64,000 nt of DNA, taken from positions 3,213,789 through 3,277,788 of the forward strand of contig VXAZ01000560.1 in the NCBI GenBank assembly GCA_013399875.1, written 5' to 3'. The notes beneath the pieces were generated by a model, which had not been told where the DNA came from, searched no databases, and saw only the letters and a list, made by a program, of their open reading frames with translations. Of this stretch, positions 1-11,687 are shown in pieces. This DNA is from Gymnorhina tibicen (lineage: Eukaryota > Chordata > Aves > Passeriformes > Artamidae). Numbering within the stretch: the first letter of the stretch is position 1; each line of letters starts with the position of its first letter. Made by a program: the position numbers and the translations under genes.

Positions 1-3000
1 AGGCATAGCCATCAACTCCCACCTCACACATTCAAGAGGCCCAGAGGGAAACCCAGAGCAGTTTAAGACACTGAAATATTGTCTGAAAAAGATGGGGGTT
101 TTCTTTTCTTCATGGTGAAAGCTGCTCTGCCCCCAGACAAGGTGTGCTCAGAGCCAGCCAGCAGGATTCATGAAAGATAACAGCACCACTGACCCTGCAG
201 AACACAGCCTGTGAACATTTCTTTTTCTGTTTTACTTTCCAACAGCTCTTGCAGCACTGAGCAGGCTCAGAGGCAGAGAGTGCACATGGGTTGGAGCTGC
301 TCAGCTTGGGAGCAACCCAAGAGAAGGAATTGGAATATCTTGGACAAAGTCCTTGCTTTGTCTGCACAGGCAAGAGCAAATTGTCCCCTCTCACCTTTTG
401 GGTTGACCAAACACAAGCTGAATAATCTAAAACTCTAATAGCCACCATGCCTTGGACACTGTCCCAGCTGACCATCTCTGGCCAGACCTGGCTATGGACA
501 GGCACACATTCCCTGGCCAAAGTTGAGCTGATCCCCAATTTCAGAGTCCCAAAGTATGTAGCCGGAAATGTGGGAGAGCTGCTGTCCCCCTACAAGTTTT
601 TCAGCTGGAGACCTTGCAGGGTGCAAGGCGGAGACCAGCAGAGGCTGAAACAATTACCAGACCAGATCGTGGGCTCTAAAGAGGAGCCAGCACTGTGCTG
701 GGCAGTGTGGTGTGCATGGATGTTCCCATCAAACCCATGCGCTCTGCAGCTCGGTCCCAGGGGATGCACAGCCAAGAGAGTCATGAAGACAGGAGAATGT
801 GCATCACCACGAGGGAGAATTTAACCCACCCTCATCCTTCAAACACCAGGTGGGAGGTTTGACCTCGGGCAGCAGAGCCAGGGCCTGTCCCACGGCACAG
901 GCACACAAGTGCACGCAGCAGAGGAAGATGAAGTGCTTGTGCAGGTGACCCCAAGCAAAGCGGCAATCCCCAGTCAACCAGGGTATCCCAATACCACTTT
1001 GGGTCTGTAAGCTGTCTCCTGGGTAGGATTTCCAGGCACACAGGGTCGTATCTTTCACACTTTTGGAGCAGGGCTATAAATTGTGGCAGAGTAACTTTAG
1101 TCTGCTCTCTCCGTGCTCCTGGCGCCTGCTGGGGGGTTGCTGCTGTTACAGCTCCAAATGGGGAACGTGTGATGTACGGCTGGGAAGGGACTTCCCTAAC
1201 TGCTCACTGAAGTGGTCACAAATAGGAAGAAACTGCAGTTTCCTACAATATTTAGCATTATATAGGCCCTCAGCAGTGCCACACTTTACTTCTTCATTTC
1301 TAGCATCCCCCTTTGAGAGTTCTACCCCACTTCATCATCATAAACATGTCAACAATCAGTCCCCGTGGAGGGCTCTGCTGTTTGTTCTTTGGCTCACATG
1401 GAGAAAGCATGTCCCTGCTGCAGCCCCCAGCACACATTTCTGTATCCTCAGAGGGGCTGGAGTTGGAACGGGGCCATCTTGTGGCTCCCGGACCTTGATA
1501 GTTAAGTAAGAAAAAAAAATAAAAAATAAAAATATGAAAAGCAAGGAACATGAACTTGATAAATACGATCAGCTGCCGGGAACGTGCCTGAAGCCTCCTG
1601 CTGCTGTTGTTGACATCAGAAAGTTGCGGAGCCTGGGAGAAGGGAGGAAGTTTTATTGTCTTGCTCCTACCAGGAGCACGCGATGCTGCTCCAGCTGCCT
1701 GGTGCTACCCCAGCCGCCCGCCTGTCACCGAGGAAACAGGACATCACTTCTCACCCCCTGCACCCAGCAGCTTCCCCCTGCCTCTCCCAGAACCTCACAG
1801 AACCTCTTGGCGCTGAAACCAGCACTGGCACGATGTTTCCCCAGACTAATTTTTTATTTCACACCTGAAGTTTCCTGCCAGCCACCTGACAGCTCCCCGG
1901 CCTCCAGGGCTGCTAACTGGCCTAAATTTTGTGGCCAGACAGGGAGAAGCTGAGCCCAGGGAGAGGAGCCCCTCCAGGATGCAGCTGTGTGTTGGTGCTT
2001 TTTCTAGAGTGGCTTCAGCTGGTGGAGCTGGGCAGCCCCAGCTGAAAGTGGTTTCATGTTTTAGGAAGAAAGAAGATCCAACACTCAGCTTGCTGCTTTG
2101 AGTCTGTGTTCTCCATCACAGCTTAGCAAGGAAGTTCAGGTTTCCTTAAACTTCACCAAAGCAGCCAGTTGGTCTATCAAAGGACAGGGAGTGAATTTCA
2201 TTAAAATTAATGGAGAAGAAAGAAGGCCCGTTCTAGTTAACACATGTATTATCTGAATATTAATTCAAGCAACTGAGCTGAAAAGAGATGAAAGCTCCTT
2301 GGGAAGGGAATCTGAAGCAGTGAAGTATTTTAGCAGGGGCATGGCGAATAACTTTGCAGTGGCAAGACATGAATAAATGTGATGAAGACAGAAATACCTG
2401 AGAAGATCCTACACAAATGCACCTTAAAAGCTTTTTCACCCTTTATTTTCTTCCAGGGCACAGTGTTCCCTCACTCTTTCAGGTCCATGGCATTTGTTAT
2501 AGGACAGGAGGGAGTTATTTTCTTTCAAATACAGAGTTTAGGCCCCCTGAAAGGGGCTGGCTGGACAGTTATGAAGATGTAAACACTCTGTATAGACCCA
2601 GAACAAATTTTCCCAGTGCTTTGCTAAAAAAATATGGTGCAGTGCTTGGCTGGGTGAAGCACGGTGAGAGCTCAGTTTTCGTGGCTCATTTAGTCAGGGA
2701 CTTTTCTTCAGCCAGCAAGAGCACTGAGTTTGATCACTTTCTTCTGAAGCAGGCAAAATTATTGTGAGGTTTGAGCTGAGATTGACTTAATTTACAGGAC
2801 TTTTAAGAGACTTCAAAGTGGTCACCTGGAGAAGGGTTTCCAAATCTGCCCCACTCCAAGACAGCCAAATCCTTTCTCACATGAACTTACAGCACTAAAG
2901 GGTTTGGAAAATAAAACTTCTGTTCAGAAATGCTTTTTTAAAAAATTGCTTGTCATTCAGCTATGGCTGCGTGGGAATGTCTCCTGGCCTCAGGTTTGTA

Positions 3001-3562
3001 ACCCTTTTGTAGAAAATGTTCAGATCTCCCTTCAAAGTAAAAGAACATAGGTTTTTTTTCTTAAAAAAACACCGAGAAACATTACATTTGGCAGAAACAG
3101 AGAGGTCCTCGTGAACAGTCTGAGGTTTTAATGGCCAAAGCCCTCTGGCAGCAGTGTCCAAGCAGCCCTGGTGTAGGATTGTCAGGGTACTCGGGTGTGA
3201 AGGTGCTGAGAGACCTGTAAGTGTCTGGATCGAGAGACGGAAAGAAAATGCAAAATGAAACTTTCCTGAGTAGCTCAAGGGTTCCTCTTCCAAAATCACT
3301 AGAAAACATTTGGTACAAACTCCTCCTCCCCCTCCCTGATTAACCCAGAGACAGATTTAAGTAGCCCCGTGCTTTGCTAGGGGGCTGTAAGGAGCCCTGG
3401 AGGCAGCCAGCTGAGATAAAATGCCACAGCTGAGGGTTTCTGCAGAGACAGGGGTTGCACCACGAGACAGATGTTTTGTTATATTGGTATGACATGGCAC
3501 AGGGCCCTGCGAATGGGAGGAAAGGTGTCTTTGTGCACAGCCAGGGCTCTTCCCCTGCAGGG
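1..3562. other. Non-coding stretch, no gene seen
   Basis: Both strands hold only short, overlapping open frames (longest about 148 codons) whose translations show no domain, signal peptide or conserved motif. I see no CpG island, no RNA gene and no recognisable interspersed repeat. The part from about 2190 to 2280 is AT-rich with ATTAA-type homeodomain-like words, but it is too short to claim as an element. Confidence 0.6.
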
Positions 3563-3647
3563 GTGTAGGACACGCAGGGGGTGTAGGACATGCAGGGGGT
3601 GTAGGACACGCAGGGGGTGTAGGACACACAGAGGGTGTAGGACACAG
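3563..3647. repeat. 18-bp minisatellite, about 4.7 copies
   Basis: Tandem array of an 18-bp unit reading GTGTAGGACACGCAGGGG. Units start at 3563, 3581, 3599, 3617 and 3635. The second unit has one change (CAT for CAC), the fourth has two changes, and the fifth decays after the first 12 bases. Because 18 is a multiple of three, frames stay open through the array and give a six-residue Cys-Pro-Thr-Pro-type repeat on the minus strand. That explains the overlapping open frames at 3340-3723; it is not evidence of a gene. The units are contiguous, with no spacers. Confidence 0.93.
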
Positions 3648-4079
3648 TGCTGCCTGGGACAGGCAGGAAAATGAAATGCACAACCACCTCACCTGTGAGC
3701 ACCCAGCCTCCCACTGCTGTCACCAGACTCTGTGAGTATCAAGGAGGGAAACACAGCCCTGTGCTGGTTCATACCCCAGGTGCACAAAGCTCCCCTTCAC
3801 GGCTTTATTACTTATGACCCCGCCGTGCCCCAGCAGCACATGTGGGGAGCGTTCCCAGCTCCCTGCATGCTTTAATCCCTGTCTCTCCACTCAGCACTGC
3901 CCTAACTCCCCGTGAGTGATCTCCTGAGGGACAGACCCTCACACCTGAGCCCACACCAGCCCAGGCATCAGGGTGCAGGCAGCACCTGCCCTTTTGCATT
4001 AGCCCCTGCAAAACCTGCACCTAGAGCTCTTTTGCCGCACGTACACCTGCTCCCTAAATTCTCTCCGAGTTCCTGAAAC
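3648..4079. other. Non-coding, no feature seen
   Basis: GC-richer sequence than what follows. I see no repeat family, no exon and no RNA gene. Confidence 0.5.
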
Positions 4080-4870
4080 AGCCTTTCCTATCATTATGCA
4101 GCTGAAAGAAAAGAAACTTTCACGACCGTTTATATTATTCAATTTAAAACTTGTTTACCACCTGTTTAATTTCTGTCTTAAAATGTGACATTAATTTGGG
4201 CCCGGGCCAACCCCTCCCTTGTCATCAAATCATTGCACTTAGATTAACCAAAACGAAGATTTTTTTTTTTTTCCCCTATGTAAATCTACTTTCTTCTCCA
4301 TGCTAGACATGATTCTTGGCAAAGATGCTGAGAAGAGGAGCTTGGAGGAAATGAATAATATTTTTGATTCTAGAGAAACAAATGTCAAAAGTCAGTCTTG
4401 AAAAGATAATACAGCTTCAATTGACTCATATGTTTGTCAAGATGCTCCAACTCCGCAGAGCCCCGGCGAAAGGAAGAAGCTGTGATTTTAAGCTGCACAA
4501 ACTGTTGATCTTTTGCATTGTTTGGACTTTTGCAATCAGATCTGTATTTCAGTTAATAAAAATAAGGCAGTTACTCAACATTTTTTATATTCAGGGCAGC
4601 GAGCAGACCAGATTTCAGAGACACCAGCCAAGTGCCTCCAGTTAAGTGCAATCACATGCAGCCGCTCTCCTCCCTCTGACAAGGCAGCTTTTCTGCAAAA
4701 AGGGTTCTCCCTCACTAATCCTGTCATAAACCTGAAAATCAGATCCTATTATTTTAATATTATTTTAATTCATCTGGCAGTAGCTCGCCCCACTCTCATT
4801 GCAGACCAGGACAAATTGATGTCGCTTCATCCCAGACGAGGGGAACCCAAACTGCACCTCGAAGCTGTCA
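4080..4870. promoter_or_regulatory. Candidate conserved non-coding (enhancer-like) block
   Basis: A long AT-rich but complex stretch, unlike the CA/TG-decayed, GC-mixed sequence around it. It contains a 13-base T run at 4260-4272 and many homeodomain/POU/SOX-like words (TTAATT, ATTAAT, CATTGTTT, ATCAGAT). Two near-identical TATTATTTTAA words stand side by side near 4746-4768. It has no interspersed-repeat signature and no exon. The texture resembles vertebrate conserved non-coding elements, but I have not aligned it to any genome, so this is inference from composition only. It could equally be ordinary AT-rich intronic DNA. Confidence 0.25.
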
Positions 4871-5129
4871 CCAGAAACACACAGGGCAAGTGCTCCACAG
4901 CCCTGTGACATGTTCTGTGTTATACCTGGGGCTCCAGGCCTTCCCTGAGCATGCCTGCAGGATGCTAGAAGGGTTTAAGATCTCCCTGGTAAAAGCTCTA
5001 TTTTCCCCCTGGGAAGTCCCACACAGGGTATTATTTTAGTGGTCTGTCAACACAAAGCTTCAGCCTGACTGGGGTTGTGCCATCCCAGGCATATATTAAT
5101 GAATCACTCCAGCAGAAGCATCTTAATGC

Positions 5130-5300
5130 AACCATCCTTTTAAAAAAATCAATCAGAATTAAATGTAAACCGCAAAACCAGTGAGTGGATGTATTGTTAA
5201 GAGGTTTTGATTAAAGCTTTTGAAATTAAAAAGATCAGACCGAGGATCACAGAAACATACCGCAAAATCATCAAAAGAAGATGAGGAGCAGATTTTGTAG
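5130..5300. promoter_or_regulatory. Candidate regulatory block with paired ACCGCAAAA words
   Basis: AT-rich sequence in which the 9-mer ACCGCAAAA occurs twice in the same orientation, at 5169-5177 and 5259-5267. The core ACCGCA matches the reverse complement of a RUNX-type site (TGCGGT). TCF/LEF-like words (ATCAAAAG, TTTGATTAAAG) lie between and beside them. The words are seen directly; the regulatory role is inference. Confidence 0.22.
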
Positions 5301-5927
5301 CCCTTGCTCTTGAGGGAGATAAATCAGTTCTTTGTATTTCATGTAAGGAAAGGGTTGCAAAACTTGGCCTTTGATAGACAGAAAATCTTCTTAACTGATC
5401 CTGAGTCCTTGAAGCCCATTCATCCTTTGGTGTCTCCCCTGCGAGGAGTCTCTGGTGGCACAACAGCTGCCCCAAACAGAGATTTCTGTCCTGTCACTCA
5501 GCTGGATGTGCCAGGGTGAATTTTGGGACACCACCAGCACAGTGACAAGCAGCAGATGCTGCAGCTCAGCCACCACTAATTGCTGGAAGCAGAGAAAGCT
5601 TTTATAAAGCAGTGATATCACTGAGTGAGAGAACTGCTCATGTTGCCTGACGGGTACAATTTCATGCTTTTATGTCATAAAGCTCCTTGCATTGAATTGC
5701 TTATGAGAATCAGCACTGTGCCACATCCTGTTTTTTACAGGAAACCTTAAACACTGACATGAATTTTTGCTTCCAATCACACTAAAAATGAGTGAAGATC
5801 GTTAGGCCTGTAGGCACTTCAACATGGTCAAGCCCTCATCCACCCAAAATCCCTTCTGAAACTCCATTCTTCTATTTATCCACCAAGCCTTCTGTTTCTA
5901 TCCTAATTTCACCTAAAATTGACCCCT

Positions 5928-6011
5928 TGCTTGGATGTGCAGGTATAAAAATGGAGTGTTGGATACAGCTCCTGGATGTGAGTCTGAATGTGCACTGCCT
6001 GAGCTGAAGGC
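5928..6011. repeat. 84-bp exact direct repeat, copy 1
   Basis: This 84-base segment, beginning TGCTTGGATGTGCAGG and ending GAGCTGAAGGC, is identical base for base to 8199-8282, in the same orientation and 2,271 bp away. On the left, similarity fades over about 10 bases (AATTGACCCCT versus AATTTACCCC); on the right it stops abruptly. It includes a TATAAAAA word. Both copies have an open frame ending in a stop after Cys-Leu-Ser, but the peptide matches no family I know. I do not recognise the segment as a named avian repeat. It may be a local templated duplication or a piece of an uncharacterised dispersed element. Confidence 0.95.
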
Positions 6012-7899
6012 AGAGAGATGTAACTGCCCTCCCACAGTTAAAAAGAGTCAGCAATTTCAGCACAGCTTGTGCAGTGAATAGAGCCCTAAATCCAGATGCC
6101 AGTTCACAGATAGGCTTTCTGTTCAGTTACACCCAACTTCTCATTTTTAAGCTACCCAAAAGCCACAGAAGTTATTCCCCTTTGCAATATGTCTCTGCCG
6201 AACTAAAACCTGGTTAAACACGTGCTTGAAGAAGCCACCAGAATTTTTCCATATTTACCACACATTTGAAAGTCATATTTGTAAGTGACAGAGCAAAACA
6301 TAAACAAAACAAAAACAAAAATAGGTTCTCTGCTGAGAATTTATGTGGCAAGCTTTGCCCCAGAGTGTGTTTTTATGGGCTGGTTATAAACCCCTGGAAG
6401 CAGAAGGGTACATAATGAAAACATTGACAGATCCTTACCTAGGATATTGCAAATGAGCACACCATAAATATGACTAATTACAGTTATTGTAAAACTCAGC
6501 TTAGCTCTCAGGCCCAGCTGCTGAGCTCAACAGGGAGATGCAGACAGTGATAACACAGGGTTTGGCCTCTGCTCCTGATGGATTTTCCTACATACAGACA
6601 GGGAGCTTCTTGTTTTGACCCTAATGAAGGGTCAAACGAATGGCCATGACCACAACAGGAAATACATTTAATAATGTGAGTTTAATGGCAAGAAGAGTGT
6701 TTGCAGGTTGCCTGGCCTGCAAAAAAAAACCTGCCCTTGTTCACTGCCTGCAACAAGTCCACCCATAGTCCTGTTCCAGCTTAGTAAACCTCACCTGTCT
6801 ACTTCAGGTGGGATTTGAGGATGTGTTAGACACTATACCAAACCTCCAGACTCCTCTAAGTGGTTTTGTCTGGTCTGTGAGAGTGGAAGGGAGTCCCTCT
6901 GAGGCTCTAAAGGGTAGCAGAGGGATGAGGTGAGGAGCTGGGAGCTGCCTGGATGGAGTCTGTCCTCATGAGAACACACGGGAATTAGGTGGTTGCTGCA
7001 CTGGGGCTGGCTTCACAAAAAAAAATGGCCAAAAATAAATGGAGATTAGATGATAGGAGTAGCCATGCATGAGAAGGGAGTAGTTAATTTGGTTTAGACA
7101 TTTGGAGAAGTGTAGTTACTGCAAACAACAGTTTCTGCATGACAGCAGGGATGTTGCACACGCTCTCCATGTCCTGGAAGGGGTCTGCTGTTGCCTGCTG
7201 GACTGGGAAACTGCTCAGGGCAGGCCCCACCATTCCAGCATTGAGGTGTTGAGGACAGGCCCTGCATGCTTTCCATCCATGCTGGAAAACCTAGTGTCAA
7301 GCTGGCAAAAATAGCAGGAAGATGGCTCTGGGCTTGGGGGAGGTTTCGGAGAAAGACAACCTCCAGCATTCCCATTTCTCCCTGTCCTTCATCTCCCTCC
7401 AAGCCTGGGTACCTCACCTTCAGTTCCAGGTTGGGCTGGACACAGATTTCCCCCAGTGCTTTCAGAAACTCCATCCCCACGGTCACAGCAAGCTGCTCTG
7501 CCTGAGGAGCTGGCCCTGTATCCTTTAGGAAACTGCAGTGGAGCCAGTCAGCTTTACAAGGGGTGGTGGAGTATTCCTTACTGTTGCAATGACCAGGGGA
7601 TAGAGCCTGGCTGTGGACACCCCCAAGGCCTAAAGATAAAGGGTTGGATTACACAAAGCAGCCTCTCATTATCCACTCCTTGATACTGGTTGGTAACAGT
7701 GTTTTTTAAGGAATCCCTTAATTAGGTTTTACAGTGCATAGGTTAGGCATTTTCCAGCAAGGGCTTTATTGTAATGGGTTGCACATGTTCCCATACTGTA
7801 CACCGAAATGAAACTTAGCTACAGGGCATTTCCTTCCGCTGCTCTTGCTGGAGAGCAGCTTTAACCTCTCTGCAGACACAAAGCCATATTTCACTCCTG
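6012..7899. other. Non-coding stretch, no gene seen
   Basis: Mixed-composition sequence with short A runs (for example 6721-6729 and 7017-7024). I recognised no repeat family, RNA gene or exon. Short frames on both strands at 7094-7500 are mutual shadows with no motif. Confidence 0.5.
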
Positions 7900-8110
7900 A
7901 GAGGCCGCGGCCGCTCCCCTCTCCCATCACTTGGGTCAGTTCAGCCCTCAGCTGTGCGGGGAGCTCGCCAAGGGAGCAGTCCTGAGGAGGTGGGGGAGAG
8001 GTGAGGCAGAGACGGAAGAGACCCAGGAGGGTAAAACCCAGCAGGGCCTGACTGCCAGCAAAGCCCAGAAGTCTCCAAGGAGGAGCCCGGAGCTGGCGGC
8101 CGCAGCACTG
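7900..8110. other. Small GC/CpG-richer patch with two GCGGCCGC sites
   Basis: GCGGCCGC (the NotI sequence) occurs at 7907-7914 and again at 8096-8103, with further CpGs between them. This is unusual against the CpG-poor background. The patch is only about 200 bp, too short for a classical CpG island, and no exon or TATA/Inr arrangement is evident. It ends about 90 bp before the second copy of the 84-bp repeat. It could be a decayed or weak CpG island or merely a local GC excursion. Confidence 0.4.
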
Positions 8111-8198
8111 ACCAGTGCCAGACTGCCACGGGAATCACCTGAGAGCCTCCTCCAGCCCCAGCGGTGCTCCATGTCTGTGTCACACTTCAATTTACCCC

Positions 8199-8282
8199 TG
8201 CTTGGATGTGCAGGTATAAAAATGGAGTGTTGGATACAGCTCCTGGATGTGAGTCTGAATGTGCACTGCCTGAGCTGAAGGC
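8199..8282. repeat. 84-bp exact direct repeat, copy 2
   Basis: Identical to 5928-6011 over all 84 bases, same orientation. It is preceded by TTTACCCC and followed by TCAGTCACG, where copy 1 has AGAGAGATG, so the right boundary is sharp. It sits inside an open frame of 175 codons (8164-8691). That frame has no recognisable domain, and its first third is simply this repeat, so I do not call it a gene. Confidence 0.95.
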
Positions 8283-8865
8283 TCAGTCACGACTGCTGGA
8301 GAAAAGCTGGGGGAAAAAAAGAAAAAACAAAACCAGTTTTGTGGGAATGAAGATTGGATTAATTGGTAAAAGAGAAACCACAGGTTGGAATGGCCAGGTT
8401 TTTGGGTGGGATTTGTCCAAAGTCATCAGCAGTGGTAAGATGTCCTCGACCCTGTGCTCTGAATGTGGTTTACACAGGGCAACCAGAACCGGTTTTTTGG
8501 CCTGTAGGGTTTTGTCAGCTGGAGATTGCTGTGAGACTAAAGAAATTAAAACTGTGCTGGGAGATGAACACTGCTGGGTCACAGGAGGAACCTGTGGATT
8601 CCTCTACTCTTCCCTAATGACGCAGCATGACCATCAGAACAAAATCTCCAGCTGTGGCTTGAGTGCGCAGAATTTACTACAGATTTTGTGAACCAGCCCA
8701 AAACTTGGAAACTGCCGACCATCTTCCAGTTTGAAAACAGGGATACTGAAGGGGGCTTCCATGTGGCAGATTCAGAGCGGGCAAAAAAAGATACATTGGT
8801 GTACAACATATGGAGAAACAGTGGGCCTCCTTGCCATGGGATGTAACAGAAAAAATATGTTTACA

Positions 8866-8930
8866 CGGGTTCAAAGGGCAAGTGGACAAATTCTTGGAAG
8901 AAAAAAAGTCCTTCAAAGCATTTTAAACGC
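8866..8930 (+). mobile_element. Possible CR1-like LINE fragment
   Basis: The stretch GGGTTCAAAGGGCAAGTGG followed by ACAAATTCTTGGAAGAAAAA resembles the part of sauropsid CR1 elements that usually reads 'GGTTCAAAAGGGATTGGACAAATTCATGGAAGA'-like. Agreement is partial and the surrounding sequence could not be matched. An old CR1 remnant is the most likely reading; chance similarity remains possible. Confidence 0.4.
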
Positions 8931-9854
8931 GTAAGACACCACACTGTGCATGGTGTTCCTGCAAGCCCGTGGCATCGTTTAGACACCAGGGCTGCAGGAA
9001 TAGTTTCTGCGGAAGGTCCTGCGGGAAGAGGCTGGCAACCTGCACAGCTCAGGGCACCTCAGCCCTGCCTGACAAGGGCGGGCCCTGTTCAGCAGCCCTC
9101 CAAAATCTCCCAGCAGCCAAAATCCACGTTCCCCTTAGAGCTGCTGCGGAGGGATGAAATCTCAGTCCCACAAACAGCCAGGGATGTGACAGCTCTGTGC
9201 ACGCCAGGAGCCTGGCTGGAATGACATCTGCGTGAGCGTTTCTGGGAACTGGAATTTGCAGCTGGGCTTTCCATGGCACCCACTCCTGTTTGCACTTGGA
9301 CCTTTGAAAATCAGCCTATGAGTATGCTCACACCGAAAAAAGGAATTTATGTTGTCTTTGTGCTTTAAGCCTGAATTTGTCCTGAGGGAACAGTAGCAGA
9401 AAAAACAGCCATTTATTTTTAATAGACACCAGCATCGTTACTTAGGTCTGGTGAGCTTAAAGGATTGAAAGGTGAATGATATCATCAAGGAAACAATTTC
9501 TTCCTTCACTTTTTTTTTTTTTCAGTCATCTAAGAAAGGAAAACCCCGCACAGGAATACAAGGGCCAGGCTGCAGCGCACGAACGCTGCTTTCCAGCACT
9601 GCAGACCTCGTTTATCTTGTCTGCTGTCCCTTCCCCAAGGCACAAACTTCCCTTCTTGTGCTGTCCCTTCATCACACTCGCCGAGAGATGAACCAGGTGA
9701 CGGCAGAGGCGCCTGCAAACCCCCAAATTCCTCCCTCCCCAAAGGAGGGAGAGGCCACTCTCAGCGAAGGAGAAGTAGGGATTTATCTACAGTGACAGCC
9801 CCCCACCCTTGGACACCTTGGGGTCACCACAGGCCAACCAGGGCACCTCGACTT

Positions 9855-9930
9855 GGCTGTGACCTTGCAGGAGCCCTGGCAAATCACATCTGGAATGTGT
9901 TTCAGCTTCCAGAGCAATAAATGAAAACAC
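9855..9930 (+). mobile_element. Weak MIR-like SINE remnant
   Basis: GGCTGTGACCTTGCAGG, then CTGGCAAATCACATCTGG and GTTTCAGCTTCC, follows the order of the MIR core (tgtgaccttggGCAAgtcact ... cagtttcc) with an insertion and many substitutions. It is below the level where I would call it confidently without a profile search. Confidence 0.3.
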
Positions 9931-11669
9931 TGAACACAACAGGGCCAGAGCAATGTTGTTTGAAAGAAGAGGTAATGCTTTGACCCTTGTTTGGCCCATG
10001 ACATGTCTGGTTATTCCACCACGAGTTGTGGAAGTGTGGCTTGAGATGGGGAAAGGATAACAAGGTATTTTATCATCAAATAATACAATGCATTTCAAGC
10101 TTCAGTGGCACCCAAGAATGGGAAATGTAACTTCCCCACACTCCGAGCCACTCCTTTTCTTTTGTCTCCAGACACTCAACAAGCAAACAAGCAGTGGATT
10201 CACACAGAAACAATCGAGATCAGAAAAGTTCATGCCATTTTCCAAGCAGTTTGGCAAATCCTGATTTTAGAAAAATTAGAAAACGACAAGTTCAATTTGT
10301 AAACCATCAACAAATGGAAATTCAACTTATACAGCGTCAGCATTAAAATGACACATGACCTCTCTGTCATTTTTCCTTTACTTTTCACCACAGAAGTGTG
10401 ATTCCAGCACCCTGCTCCCTAAAATAAGACCGGTCCCTTTGAAGGATGAGGCAGGGCTGGCTGCAGAGACCCCCATACCTCCCTCTCAAGCAATGCCTGC
10501 TCCCCTTTCTCAGCATTCCTGATCTTGTGGCTACCTCCGAAGGAAATGTTATCTTGGCCCCAAGGAAAAGCACAAATAGATCATTTCTGTGATAAAATCC
10601 ATAATCAGAGGGTATTTTCCGTTTCCTGTTGTGGCAAAATGCAATTTTTCCCTGTATGTCAAGTGAACATCCTTGTAGATGAGGCAACACTTGTTTATAT
10701 TCCAAATACAACTGGAATAAAGCCTTTTTCTTGAACCTAAAAAGCTCTGAGATTGCAGACTAGATTTGGAAGTTGGCCCTTGCCCAGCTGATGCCACTTA
10801 TGTTTCCATTTATTCTTCACTGTCAGCACTGACAGACAATCTCTTCTACCAGGTCCATTAATTTATTGCTGGAATGAATGGTTTTCCCTTGGGAAAGGCA
10901 ACAGCTCCAAGCTGTGCGTTCCCTGGCAGCAGGGTTCATTTTAGAGCTCTCTGCCCGCTCATGCCCTTGTTGGCCCCACCCTGGGGAGTTTTCTGACATT
11001 TCTCTTTGGGTTCTTTTGGAGTCCTCACCCACCTCACCTCAGTGAGATATGGGGGGATTTGAGCCAGAAAATTCCATCAGAAGGACTTGGGGGGTTAACT
11101 CAGAATGTATCACTGCTGTGGCTGAGAGTGCTGTCTCCCAAAGGGGCGATGGGAGCAGAGACAGGGATGGACACAGCTAGTGCTGGAGCCACCACACCAT
11201 GGCACCTTCCAGCTGCAGGGGACAGTCCTTGTCACTCCTTTTCACAGCTCACTGTTGCAGGGCGCTGCCAAGAAAGAAATTCCCCAGCATTTAAGTTTCT
11301 GGGTGCACATGCTGCGGTCCCTGGGTAGCCACAGATTTCCACAGTACCATTCCCACCACGTGTTCAGGTGGGTTCATAGCCGTGTAGCCTTCCTCACCCC
11401 ATGTCTGCTGGAATTTCACCATATCCATGCTGCAGTGTTGTGTCTGGTTGTTATTTTATAGAATTATTTGCCCTTCCAGCCTGGTTTGCCACCACGTGCA
11501 GGGATGGGAGGGAGAAGACAAATGTCTTGACAAATGATTTCACAGGGGCTGCAGAGAGAACACAGCACACCACAGAAACCAGCTCCCCATTTTCATTGCA
11601 GCAGTTTCAGGCAGTACCTCACCGGCTTTTTCTGCCTGATTTTTAAATTTAAAAAAAAGCCAAAGAAAG

Positions 11670-11687
11670 AAAAAAAAAAAAAAAAAA
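11670..11687. repeat. Poly-A tract (18 A)
   Basis: Uninterrupted run of 18 A preceded by an A-rich lead-in from about 11646. I could not recognise a retrotransposed body on either side, so whether it is a retroposon tail or a simple homopolymer is open. Confidence 0.9.

Noticed and set aside
3563..3647. CRISPR array
   Set aside because: The 18-bp units are contiguous with no spacers, and the window is clearly vertebrate nuclear DNA.
3340..3723. Repeat-containing protein with Cys-Pro-Thr-Pro repeats
   Set aside because: The repeats are the translation of an 18-bp minisatellite; frames are open because the period is divisible by three.
5928..6011. Duplicated exon (copy reads ...TGCAG|GTATAAA...)
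   Set aside because: The CAG|GTA junction is inside the repeat, the frame ends in a stop, and the peptide has no family match.
8164..8691. Longest plus-strand open frame (175 codons) as a gene
   Set aside because: Its first part is the 84-bp repeat, the rest has no domain or codon pattern, and an opposite-strand frame of 99 codons covers the same bases.
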